From: Posidonia oceanica
Lineage: Eukaryota; Streptophyta; Magnoliopsida; Alismatales; Posidoniaceae
Assembly: GCA_037176725.1 (NCBI GenBank)
Contig: JAZBRS010000049.1
Span: forward strand, 19,300,001-19,364,000
Reading direction: 5' to 3'
DNA: 64,000 bases
Part shown: positions 46,401 to 57,040 of the stretch, piece after piece
Numbering within the stretch: the stretch's first letter is position 1
Layout: each line of letters starts with the position of its first letter
Translations under genes and position numbers: made by a program
The notes under the pieces: model-generated
Told to the model about the DNA's origin: nothing
The model's input: only the letters and a program-made list of their open reading frames with translations
Databases searched by the model: none

Positions 46401-49400
46401 TAAGAAGGTTAAAGCTGACATCTCCATCTGGGATTTGATCCACACTTCTGCCGAACACCGCGAGGCTTTTCTTCGCGTGTTCCAGGCTGCTCGTGTGTCC
46501 CAGTCCATTGAGCCTTCTGCCCTGGAGAGCATGGTTGGGTTAATCGCGGAGCCCCAGGTCATCTCTTTTACGAGTGATGAACTGCCTCCGGCGGGGATTA
46601 ATCACAACCAGCCCCTATTCGTCACGGTGCAGTTCAAAAACTTCCGCATTCCCCTAACACTGGTTGATAATGGGTCAGGCCTTAACGTCTGCCCCTTGCG
46701 TACAGCAACCAAGCTCGGATTCAAGGCCGAGGATATCACGCCAGCCGTGAAGGGAATGACTGCTTTTGACAACACTCACCATGACGCTCTAGGGATTCTG
46801 ATTATCCCTCTGGCTATCGGCCCGGTCGTCTTCGACGTAGAATTCTATGTCGTCGACTTGAAGCCTAACTTCAATCTTCTGCTTGGGCGCCCTTGGCTCC
46901 ACAAGCATCAGGTCCTTCCTTCGACCCTCCATCGAATGATAAAGTACCGTCATGGCGATGATGTCATTGTCGTCATGGCGGAGAACTTTGAGAAGGAGCG
47001 GATCGAAGCAGTCTCTCCCGTGTCTTCGCAATCCATCCCGTTTGACCCCGAGACTTCTGAAGCCCTCTATCGCGTTAACCGGTGCGAGCCAGTTAACTTT
47101 GTTCCTGATCTTGAACGTGTCAACTCCTTGACCGTTCACAGCAACCCCTTTCGAATGGTCGAGAATGTATGTCACAGGTGGGGTTTCACAAAGGGTACGC
47201 CGCTCGGGCGTCACGGCCAAGGGATCGCGGAGCCGATCATAGCAGTGGAGCGAAGGAAGTCTGAAGGTCTCGGCTACGAACCAAAGCTCGACGAAGATCA
47301 CTGCTTTCAACTCAAAGATCGTGCACCAGCCATTCCCAGAGACCTCACTAACTTTACCAGTGCAGGAATTCTGGGATCCACCGACGATCAAACCACGACG
47401 CCGACAGAGGATTGGGTGTGTGTTGAGGACTACTACTCGGATGAGGAGCAGTCTGGCACAACAGAGGCAGTCCCAATCAGCTCAGCAGAAACAGTGGTCA
47501 GAGCAGAGGCCCCACAGTCAGTCTTTTCAGTTCTCCCTCTGGCAGATATAGCAGGCAGCTCAGCAGGCTCTGTGGCAGAACAAGCAAGTTCCCACTCTTT
47601 TGCAGCCACATCTGCATTACAAGTTCAGGCAGCGGTGCAGGAGTTAGAGACACTCTTTCTGACAGAACCAAGCATGCTACCAGCGGTCACAGCAACATCA
47701 GTGCCACTGTCCCCATCTCTGGAGGGACCATCTATCAGCTCAGTCAGCAACGCGGCTCAGCCCGCTCCAGCATCATCTTCAGGAATGCAGCTGGCGCAGT
47801 CCGCTTCGCATTCTCCTGACAACCAGCAGCAGCTCTCATGGCAAGACCCCATGGCGTCAGAGGCTGCACTCTCTCAGTTACGGCCTGATACAAAAGGCCA
47901 ACTGAGCACTACACTCTCCAGGCCCTTGAGCCCTCTAAAGAGCACCCCTGCTTATTCTCCAACTGTGACCCCGGCAGCTTATTCATCCTTAGCACCGCCA
48001 GCCTGTCTATTTGGGCCATCCACTTCAGAGTTGCTACCATCAGACACGCCCGTGAACCAGATCATGCAGACCCCAAGGGCGGCGATCTGCCTTGCAGCCG
48101 GGCCAGTGCCGCAGGCCCCCGGCGCCTACTACGTCGACTCCCCCTCAGACGAAGAAGAAGGAGCGGCGATAGAAGCCCAGGTCGATTCTTGGATGTCCGA
48201 CTTAGAGCTACTCTATCAAGAACAGATCAAGTCGATAACAGAAGACCTGGCAGAGCATCAAGCTGCAGAAAGGAAAGGAAAAGCCGTAGTCACGGATCCT
48301 CCTCTGCAGGAGGACCATGCCTCTATCATGGTCCTAGAAGACTCAGCAGCGCCGGACTCCCCTAGACCAGATGAGCTCATCACTCTTCAACCAGAAGGCG
48401 GGTCTAGGTGGTTTGTGCAACCCATGCCTCACCTGAACAATATACCGAGCGGCAGTAACCAGATCAGCCGCCAGTCTGGCGTATCCCCCACAAGCACACT
48501 AGAAGACCCAGAGGGAGGAACATCAGCAGTACATGCAGCAGCAGAAACAGAGCAGAATGCCTCAGCAGCAGAGCAGTCAGCAGCCTCAGCAGCAGAACAG
48601 TCAGCAGTACCAGCAGTAGAGTCAGCTAAGCCCTCAGCAGTATTAACAGAGCACTCAGCAGAGCTAGTCAGGCCAGAGCAAACGGCAGAAGGAGTTGCTG
48701 GGACGGAGGTCGCGCACCGAGGCTACAAGAATACCCGAGTGAGCGTGACCATCCTGAAGTGTCACCAGGGCCAAGCAGTGGAACGCGTACACTCTTTCGA
48801 CATCACAAGCCCTTCCTTTGAGGAAGAGATCCTCTCGGAACTTATTGCCTATGGAGAGGAGGATGATACGGGCATGGATGAGACTGACGAACCTTTGCCC
48901 GAGTTCCGGCCCTATGACGACGACCCAGAAGGCCCCAACCTCCATGTCGAAGAAGAAACGGAGGTTGTCAACATCGGCACAGCTGAGGAAGTCAGAGAAG
49001 TTTGCATCAGTGCCCAGCTGTCCACCCAGGCTCGAGCAGAATTCATCGCATTCCTGAAAGAATATGCGGACGTCTTCGCCTGGAGTTATGAAGATATGGT
49101 CGGCCTTGACATAGAAATAGTGGTGCACAATCTGCCCTTAAATCCGGATGCCAAGCCAGTAAAGCAGAAATTGAGAAGATGGCGACCGCAGTGGCTGCTC
49201 ATGATCAAAGAAGAGATAATGAAGCAGCTTGGAGTCAACTTTCTGAAGGTCGTTCTTTATCCTGAATGGCTGGCAAACATTGTACCTGTGCCCAAGAAAG
49301 ATGGCCGAATCCGGATCTGTATCGACTACAGGGACCTGAACAAGGCGAGTCCCAAGGACGACTTTCCATTGCCTCACATTGACGTCCTAGTCGACAATAC

Positions 49401-52242
49401 AGCAGGTCACAAGATGCTCTCCTTCATGGACGGCTTTTCTGGATACAATCAGATCAAAATGGCAGAAGAGGACATGGAAAAGACTTCATTCATCACCCCT
49501 TGGGGAGTCTTCTGCTACCAAGTCATGCCGTTCGGCCTGAAGAATGCTGGTGCAACCTATCAAAGGGCCATGACTGCACTATTCCACGACCTCATGCACC
49601 AAGAAGTGGAGGTCTACGTAGACGATATGATTGCCAAAACCAAAGAGCCCGAGGATCATCTTGCCTGTCTCAGAAAGCTCTTTGACCATCTACGGAAGTA
49701 CAAGCTGCGCCTGAATCCCAAGAAGTGCGCATTCGGGGTATCTTCTGGCAAATTGCTCGGCTACATTGTTAGCCAAAGGGGGATTGAGGTGGACCCGTTG
49801 AAAGCACAAGCCATCGTGGACATGCCACCCCCTAGAACTGAAAAGGAAGTCAGAAGTCTGCTTGGGCGTTTACAATATATCAGTCGCTTCATTGCACAGC
49901 TTACGCCCATCTGCGAACCCATATTCAAGCTCTTGAGGAAGAATGCGCAGATTCACTGGAACGAGGAGTGTCAGGCTGCATTTGCCAAGATCAAGCAACT
50001 GTTGATCAAGCCTCCTGTCCTGGTCCCGCCTACGCCAGGGAGACCTTTACTTCTCTACCTTTCTACCACGCAGCATTCCATGGGCGCCGTCTTGGGCCAG
50101 CATGACGAATCTGGTAGGAAGGAGCGCGCCATCTACTACCTGAGCAAGAAATTTAATGAATGCGAAGCCAGGTATACAACACTAGAGAAGACTTGCTTGT
50201 CCCTTGTCTGGGCTGCACAGAAGCTGAGGCACTACACGATGGCATACCCAGTACAGCTCTTATGCCGGCACGATCCCATCAAATTCCTCTTCCAGAAGCC
50301 GGCCATGGTAGGCAGATGTGCTAAGTGGCAGGTGTTATTGTCTCAGTACGACATCACCTTCGTCACACAGAAATCCATGAAGGGTCAAGCAATGGCAGAC
50401 CATCTTGCTGACCTCCCTCTGCCTGAATACCAACCCCTCCAGACGCAGTTCCCTGATGAAGACATTCTCTTTGCAATGGAGGACTCTGAGCAGAAAAATC
50501 CTGAAGAAGCAGAGGAATGGCAGCTCTACTTTGATGGTGCAGTCAACAAGAAGGGTCGAGGCGTAGGCGCAGTGCTGACCACGCCCCAAGGACAGATGAC
50601 TCCTTTCGCGAGGAAGCTGACTTTCACCTGCACAAACAACGAAGCAGAATACGAAGCATGCATCCTGGGGTTGAAAGTCGCCCTCGAGCATGAGGCGCAG
50701 AAGCTGCATGTGCACGGCGATGCCATGCTGGTAATTTCTCAAGTGAACGGCGAATGGAAGACAAAAGATCCCAAGCTTGTGCCGTATCACGAACACCTGC
50801 TGAGGCTGATGAAAGAATTCAAGAGCATCCGCTTCACATACCTGAACAGAGCGAAGAACGCGTATGCAGACGCACTAGCAACTCTGGCATCCTGGCTCAC
50901 TGTATCGGAAGACAGCACTGTGGATGTATCAGTCACTCGCATTGAACAGCCTGCATACTGCATGAGCATAGAAGAAGCGGATCCCGCAGAGGGGCAGCCC
51001 TGGTATCAGGACATAAAATCTTTCCTGGAGTCTGGTAACTTTCCTCCTGATACCACGGCGGCAGACAAGAGAACTTTGGCGCGTCTGGCGTCAAAATATG
51101 TGTTAGGGGCCGGGCAGCTATACAGAAGGTCATACAATCAGATGCTACTGCGCTGCCTGAACAAGTCGGAGGCTGACACGCTGATGCTTCAAGTGCATGC
51201 GGGAACCTGTGGCCCACACATGAACGGCGTCCTCCTGGCCAAGAAGATCATGCTTCAAGGATATTTCTGGCAAACCATGGAAGCCGACTGCTGCCGGTTC
51301 GTGCGTAGATGCCACAACTGTCAGGTCCATGGTAACTTCATCAAGGCCCCTCCACATCAGCTGCATAATATGTCTTCGCCATGGCCTTTCTCCACCTGGG
51401 GGATCGATGTCATCGGCGCCATCCACCCCGCTGCTTCAAATGGTCATCGTTACATTCTCGTAGCGATCGATTACTTTACCAAGTGGGTGGAAGCGGCCTC
51501 TTACAAGACAGTCACCGCTGCGGCAACAGAAAAATTTATCAGAAACAATATTGTTGCCCGATATGGGGTCCCGTACTCTGTCATCTCTGATAACGGCTCA
51601 AACTTTATTGCCAAAAGGATCGAAGAATACCTGCAAAGTCTCAAGATCAAGCACCATCGATCCTCGCCTTATCGGCCTCAGATGAACGGAGCAGTGGAAT
51701 CTGCAAACAAAAACATTGTCAAGATCCTGAAGAAAATGGCAGAAATCCACAAGGATTGGCACGACAAGCTCCCGTACGCACTCTGGGCGTACAGGACATC
51801 AATCCGGACCTCTACAGGAGCCACCCCGTACTCTCTGGTGTACGGCATGGAAGCGGTGTTACCTGTTGAAGTGGAGATCCCCTCTCTGCGGATCCTGCGG
51901 GAAGCTGAGTTGGAAGAAGCAGAATGGGTCGAAGACCGCTGCATCCAACTGAACTTGATCGATGAGCGCAGATTGCAAGCCATGCATAACGCTCACTGCT
52001 ATCAGAAGCGGATGGCCAGAGCATTCTTGAAGAAGGTCCAGCCCAGAAGCTTCCAGCCAGGGGACCTTGTCTTGCGCGCCATTCACTTGCCTGACGGTCG
52101 AGGGAAATTCCGACCCAATTGGCGCGGCCCCTTTGTGGTCAAACAGATCTTTTCGGGAGGCGCTGTAACCCTTGAAGATATGGACCAGATTGAGCAGTCT
52201 GAGCCCGTCAACCTCTGCTATCTCAAGAAGTACTATCAGTAG
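43456..52242 (+). CDS. gag-pol: Gag-protease-RT-RNaseH-aRNaseH-integrase polyprotein of element 4, one in-frame amber
   Basis: A single frame of 2929 codons from ATG 43456 to TAG 52240-52242, broken once by TAG at 43882-43884, where element 3 has CAG; 43897-52242 is open without interruption. Order: Pro-rich N-terminus; capsid about 44400-45030; Asn/Ser stretch and basic cluster; zinc-knuckle-like CNFHRSVGHSTDNC 45469-45510; aspartic protease with Asp at 46666 in LVDNGSG; long Ala/Ser/Gln/Pro-rich linker about 46990-49080; RT with YVDD at 49615-49626; first RNase H about 50040-50250, whose usual catalytic Asp positions read Ser (LYLSTTQHSMG); second RNase H with Asp 50533, Glu 50647, Asp 50719, Asp 50869; integrase with HHCC zinc region 51184-51333, catalytic Asp 51406, Asp 51589, Glu 51697 (35 residues between the last two) and a GPF motif near 52123. 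All catalytic residues of protease, RT, second RNase H and integrase are present. No stop or frameshift separates protease from RT, unlike pea Ogre, where an intron does. Confidence 0.93.
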
Positions 52243-53656
52243 CCGAAAGCGGCCCCGTTGCAGATGCCCTTCTCCCACTTGCATTTTCATTCTCGCCTTC
52301 TTGATTCATCTCCTTTCAAATCATGATCATCATTCTTTCAACTCTTGCAACTCTCTGTTTCAAATCATCATCATCCTTTCAACTCTTGCATCCCTAGTCA
52401 AATCATCATCGTCATTCTCTCAAGCATTGCATCTTGGGCCCGGTGATGACAACCGGAAGTGCTTGCCTGCTCTGGAAAGAGTCCCCCTGCCTCACCTGGC
52501 ACTACTTAGATGTCTTAGCAAGTGAGGGAGCCACCACCAATAAGGACAGGCGAACCGCCTAATCTCGCAAGGACATACACCTTTGAGGGAGAAAAAATGT
52601 TAGGTTGTGAGCTTGAAAAAAAAGTGAGAATAGACATCTAGGTTTGGGCACATCCAAGGAACAGAAGACGAAGACAGAAGCCGGCCCTAGAGATAGGGGT
52701 GTGCAGTCTAACCCTGCTCCTTCTACCCATCACACAGCAGACCCAAAACCTGAATCCATTACATTTCAAGCACCCTTCTTTTGCCACCAGAATGGGGATA
52801 GCAAAAGCCTGAAAAAAAGTGGAAAAATATCAATCAAAAAAAAAAAGAAGAGAAAAAAAAAGAGATCGAACAAAAACAAAGACAAAAAAAAAGGAGAAAA
52901 GCAAGCAAAACAAAAAAAAAGAAGAAGAAAAAGGCAAGGGTAGCCCAAAAAACACAGGCACCGTTATCCCCCATGCTTTACTAGAGATCCCCAGCATGTC
53001 AAGCCTGGAAAAGGGGTCTACCACATCCTTCCAAAAGCAAACACATACCTTCTCCTAGTTAGGGGCAGAGAAAGACTGCATACCTATGAGGGAGAAACCT
53101 TTCAAAAAAGAGAGAGCTGAAAGAATAGGTGTAGGTCCTGAGAGTGCGGCCAGTAGCCTGTCCTCACCACATCACCACCTGTATAGTGCCAACGACCTGT
53201 TCCGGAGCGCCACCAATAAGCTGAGAGTCTGAGTAGGGCCCAGTGAGTCAAGGACCACTCCCTTCCTCTACAGCAGGCACCAAAGCACTCCGTACGCTGA
53301 GGGCATTCAAGCATCCACCCAAGCATAACCATCCACTCAAGCATACCCATCCACCCAAGCATATCCGTCCATTCAAACATACTTAGTCATCCAATAATAT
53401 TCATCCACATAAGCATATCACTAGCATCTTGCATTCATGCATCTTCCTTCTTTCCTTTCCCCTTCCGCCAATCCCTCCGCTCTGCAACACGCTCAGGCCC
53501 TGAGGCAGTACTTCTCCCCAGCAGAGGCGCGTCGACGGCACTCGAGCTGCGCTGGTCCAGATCTCCTGCCAGCCCTCGCCCCCATGTCCGCAAGACTGCA
53601 ACAAAATCCCCCTGCTTATCAGTGCTTAACTGCTATGTTCCGTTATCAACTGCTAA
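52243..53656 (+). other. Noncoding region between integrase and extra ORF, element 4
   Basis: No gene. Features: CATCATC-rich pyrimidine zone 52310-52440; GATAGGGGTGTGCAGTCTAA, also found in elements 1 and 3; an almost pure purine A-rich stretch 52800-52937; and CAAGCATA/CATCCA repeats 53310-53400. The A-rich stretch gives lysine-rich pseudo-ORFs, which I discount. Possible roles are a second plus-strand priming tract or help for translation of the next ORF; neither is shown. Confidence 0.6.
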
Positions 53657-54994
53657 ATGCATATGGAACTACACTTTCAGTCTCAGCTTCTGTTTGTTGT
53701 CAAAGATTATATGCCTGCGAGATCTGACTGTTTATTGATAGCAGGTACCTCAAGCCTTGAAGCAATCAGCCTGTCTTCTGCAACCAGTGCAATGGGTTTT
53801 CCTACTCTGTTGACTCCCGCACACTGCTCGGAAACCCTGCGAGAATGGATCAGCAGGCTCACTCTACAAGACTGTGAAAAGTTGCGCCTGTGGGGCATAC
53901 CAACTAAGCTGCTAAAGGCCGCTGATGTGGAGGTCAGCCGCCACCTTCTGTGTGCTGCCGCGAGGTTCTGGAAGCCGGCACATCACGTCTTCCGCTTTGG
54001 GAAGACCGAACTGACACCTACATTGGAAGAGGTGCGTCGGATCTGCGGCTTTTCAAAGATCTTGGGGCCACCTGTCTTCATGAGGCGCGACGGATATCTC
54101 CGAGTCCTGAACCAGCTGACTGGACTCTCCACTCAAGCCTGCCAACAAAAGCTAATCTGCACCAGTGGACAAGAGCCTATGCTTCGCCTTGCACACTTTG
54201 ATGATATCTTGAACAAGCGTGCTGACCTCGGAGATGAGCTGTGGCTCCGAGGATTCGTCATCCGCTTTCTGGGCGAACTAATCTTTACTCATGGCCGACT
54301 GACAGTGGCCATCGAAGTTGCAGAGATTGCACTAGCTGTGGTGACCCAGCATATAGACCTGGCACCAGTTGTCTTGGCAGAGACTTATCGCGGGCTGGAC
54401 CGCATTTCTCATCGCTGCCGCCACTTCCACGGTTGCGGAGCACTTATACAAGTCTGGCTGACTGCGCACTTGGAGATGGACTTCCTGCGCCCTCAAGTAC
54501 ACGCCCTCGAAGCATACTGCAGCAGCGTCCGTACCAGAGCAGACAAGAGCGTCAAAGAAGAGTACGAGAGGCTGTCAGCACTGACTGACGACGCTGTGAC
54601 CTGGCGTATCGTCCCCTCTGCAGCCGAGCCATTCACAGTCTTCTTCAGCGCGCGTGACACGCGACTGATCGTTCTTCCAGGCTTCACAGCAGGCGTAGAG
54701 TACCACCCAATCAGGGTCATGCGCCAGTTCGGCTTCCAGCAGGGCGCCTTCATTGACAGTACAGCGCCCGAGCTTCTACAGACTTATCCTCTCAGCACCA
54801 CTGCCCCGACCAAGAAGCTCGCTAGTCTGATGCAGCACGGGGTCCAATCTACAGACATTGCAGTTGTGAGAGGCGTAGGATGCACCCCTGAATATGAAGC
54901 TGAAGTCCGACAGCTCTGGCCTATCACTGAAGTCCCGCCAGGCGGTCCCTTGTTCCCCGACTCCAGGCAGTCGAAGAAGGCCCGAACTAACTAG
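53657..54994 (+). CDS. Extra ORF after integrase; plant mobile domain/DUF7745-like protein of unknown function
   Basis: An intact frame of 445 codons. A second ATG at 53792 (MGFPTLLTP) matches the start of the element 3 copy, so the protein may be 400 residues. The body is mostly helical, with LRLWGIPTKLLKAADVEV, a Trp-Lys-Pro-Ala-His segment followed by FRFGKTELTPTLEEVRRIC, an Arg/His/Cys-rich part (RISHRCRHFHGCGAL) and a basic C-terminus (SKKAR). The segment order W-x-P-x-x-H-x-F-x-F then ELTPTLEE resembles the plant-specific domain of plant-mobile-domain and DUF7745 proteins; this is recognition from memory, without a search. Tat-lineage elements are known to carry extra ORFs upstream of gag or downstream of pol, of unknown role. 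Expression would need splicing, an internal promoter or reinitiation. Confidence 0.75.
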   Translation: MHMELHFQSQLLFVVKDYMPARSDCLLIAGTSSLEAISLSSATSAMGFPTLLTPAHCSETLREWISRLTLQDCEKLRLWGIPTKLLKAADVEVSRHLLCAAARFWKPAHHVFRFGKTELTPTLEEVRRICGFSKILGPPVFMRRDGYLRVLNQLTGLSTQACQQKLICTSGQEPMLRLAHFDDILNKRADLGDELWLRGFVIRFLGELIFTHGRLTVAIEVAEIALAVVTQHIDLAPVVLAETYRGLDRISHRCRHFHGCGALIQVWLTAHLEMDFLRPQVHALEAYCSSVRTRADKSVKEEYERLSALTDDAVTWRIVPSAAEPFTVFFSARDTRLIVLPGFTAGVEYHPIRVMRQFGFQQGAFIDSTAPELLQTYPLSTTAPTKKLASLMQHGVQSTDIAVVRGVGCTPEYEAEVRQLWPITEVPPGGPLFPDSRQSKKARTN

Positions 54995-55269
54995 GCCCTT
55001 GTGCAACCATCATGCGGTCTTTTTTCGGATTATGCTGTACATTTCTGGCCTGCCATAGGCATTGTACTCAACAAGCTTTATCAATGAAAACTGTTTCTGC
55101 TATCTGCTTGCACATCAAGACTCATTGCTGCATTGCATATCATTATCATCATCATCTTGGGCCCTCTAACCAGACTTGCAGGCATCACAACGCAGCAAAG
55201 TCCTCAGCACCCAATCCAGAGTCCAGAACATCTGCGGATCCGCGTCGTCAAGCTGCGCCATCCGGCATC
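54995..55269 (+). other. Spacer after the extra ORF, element 4
   Basis: Unique sequence conserved with element 3 (35333-35600). It contains TTGTACTCAACAAGC and a CATCATCATCATCTTGGGCCC stretch. No ORF of note. It leads into the repeat zone. Confidence 0.6.
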
Positions 55270-55925
55270 CTCAGCTGATCATCCCCAGCTGAGTCCCTTG
55301 CGGGCTGGCACCCCAAACTGCCCGGCGAAAGGTCCGTCAACCTGTCATCATCCTCAGCTGATTATCCCCAGCTGAGTCCCCTACGGGCTGGCACCCCAAA
55401 CTGCTCGGCGATGGGTTCGTCAACCTATCATCCATCCACTCGTTCATCTATCTTTGCATCCTGATGCCAGGGGCGCTTCGACCATCCCCTGGTATCATCC
55501 TGATACCAGGGGCATCTTTTGGCTGCCCTGCGGTATCATCCCTAGCTGATCATCCTCAGCTAAATTCCCTTGCGGGCTGGCACCTCAAACTGCTCGGCGA
55601 AAGGTCCGTCAACCTAACGCTCTTCTCGGCTGGTCACCCCAGCTGAGTCCCCAGCTGATCGCCCCCAGCTGGAACACCATCCCCTACGGGCTGGCACCCC
55701 AAACTGCTCGGCGAAAGGTCCGTCAACCTGACGCTCTTCTCGGCTGGTCACCCCAGCTGAGTCCCCAGTTGGTCGCCCCCAGCTGGATCATTCCTCTGCG
55801 GGCTGGCACCTCAAACTGCTCGGCGAAAGGTCCGTCAACCTGACACTTCTCTCGGCTGGTCACCCTAGCTGAGTCCCCAGCTGATCGCCCTCAGCTGAAT
55901 CCCTTGCGGGCTGGTACCCCAAACT
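55270..55925 (+). repeat. Six-copy GGCTGGCACCCC repeat zone, element 4
   Basis: GGGCTGGCACCCCAAACTGC, followed by GGCGAAAGGTCCGTCAACCT, recurs with starts near 55303, 55386, 55574, 55689, 55801 and 55908, separated by CAGCTGA-rich spacers of varying length. The site where element 4 entered element 3 lies in this same repeat. Confidence 0.88.
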
Positions 55926-56088
55926 ACTCGTCTGACAAGCACGACACCCTTGTCATCACTCTCTGCTTTCGATGCCAAGGACGCGCTGGCCAACCCCTGG
56001 TGTCATCCCGACACCAGGGGCATCTTTTGATCGCCCCTTGGTATCGTTCTTTCCCTCTTTCCCCTATGACGTTCCTGGCGTCATAGGG
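55486..56088 (+). repeat. Three perfect 10-11 bp stem-loops with different stems
   Basis: Arms 55486-55496 (CCCCTGGTATC) with 55502-55512; 55994-56004 (CCCCTGGTGTC) with 56010-56020; 56062-56071 (CCCTATGACG) with 56079-56088. All pairs are perfect. The first two differ by an A/G change in one arm matched by T/C in the other. Confidence 0.92.
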
Positions 56089-56095
56089 ATGGTTT

Positions 56096-56898
56096 CTTCT
56101 CATCATTCCCTCATCCCCTCTTTAGCTTAATTTCTCATCATTCCCTCATCCCCTCTTTAGCTTAATTTCTCATCATTCCCTCATCCCCTCTTTAGCTTAA
56201 TTTCTCATCATGATCTCATCCCCTCTTTAGCTTAATTTTTCATCGTGATCTCATCCCCTCTTTAGCTTAATTTTTCATCGTGATCTCATCCCCTCTTTAG
56301 CTTAACTTCTCATCATGATCTCATCCCCCTCTTTAGCTTAACTTCTCATCATGATCTCATCCCCTCTTTAGCTTAATTTCTCATCATGATCTCATCCCCC
56401 TCTTTAGCTTAACTTCTCATCATGATCTCATCCCCTCTTTAGCTTAACCTCTCATCATTATCTCATCCCCTCTTTAGCTTAACTTCTCATCATGATCTCA
56501 TCCCCTCTTTAGCTTAATTTCTCATCATGATCTCATCCCCCTCTTTAGCCTAGCTTCTCATCATGATCCCATCCCCCTCTTTAGCTTAATTTCTCATCAT
56601 GATCTCATCCCCTCTTTAGCTTAACCTCTCATCATGATCTCATCCCCCTCTTTAGCTTAACTTCTCATCATGATCTCATCCCCTCTTTAGCTTAATTTCT
56701 CATCATTCCCTCATCCCCTCTTTAGCTTAATTTCTCATCATTCCCTCATCCCCTCTTTAGCTTAATTTCTCGTCATGATCTCATCCCCTCTTTAGCTTAA
56801 TTTCTCATCATGATCTCATCCCCTCTTTAGCTTAATTTCTCATCATGATCTCATCCCCTCTTTAGCTTAATTTCTCATCATTACCTCATCCCCTCTTT
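56096..56898 (+). repeat. 35 bp tandem array, about 23 copies
   Basis: The unit is TTTCTCATCATGATCTCATC followed by CCCTCTTTAGCTTAA. Variants carry CATTCCCTC or CGTGATCTC in the middle, sometimes with one extra C. Copies are well preserved and ordered in blocks of the same variant, which fits recent amplification. No coding potential. Confidence 0.92.
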
Positions 56899-57006
56899 GC
56901 CGGCCGATAAGTCCGATATCTTATCATTCTCATCATTACCTCATCCCCTCTTTGCCGGCCGATAAGTCCGATATCTTATCATTCTCATCATGCTCTCGTC
57001 CCCTCT
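56899..57006 (+). repeat. Two copies of a 55 bp unit with a GATAAG/CTTATC hairpin
   Basis: Stems 56906-56911 with 56920-56925 and 56961-56966 with 56975-56980. The unit is a fusion of the 35 bp repeat (CTCATCATTACCTCATCCCC) with the hairpin, and marks the passage from the simple array to the hairpin array. Confidence 0.85.
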
Positions 57007-57040
57007 TATCAATCAATCAATCAATCAAACTCGTGCTAGG

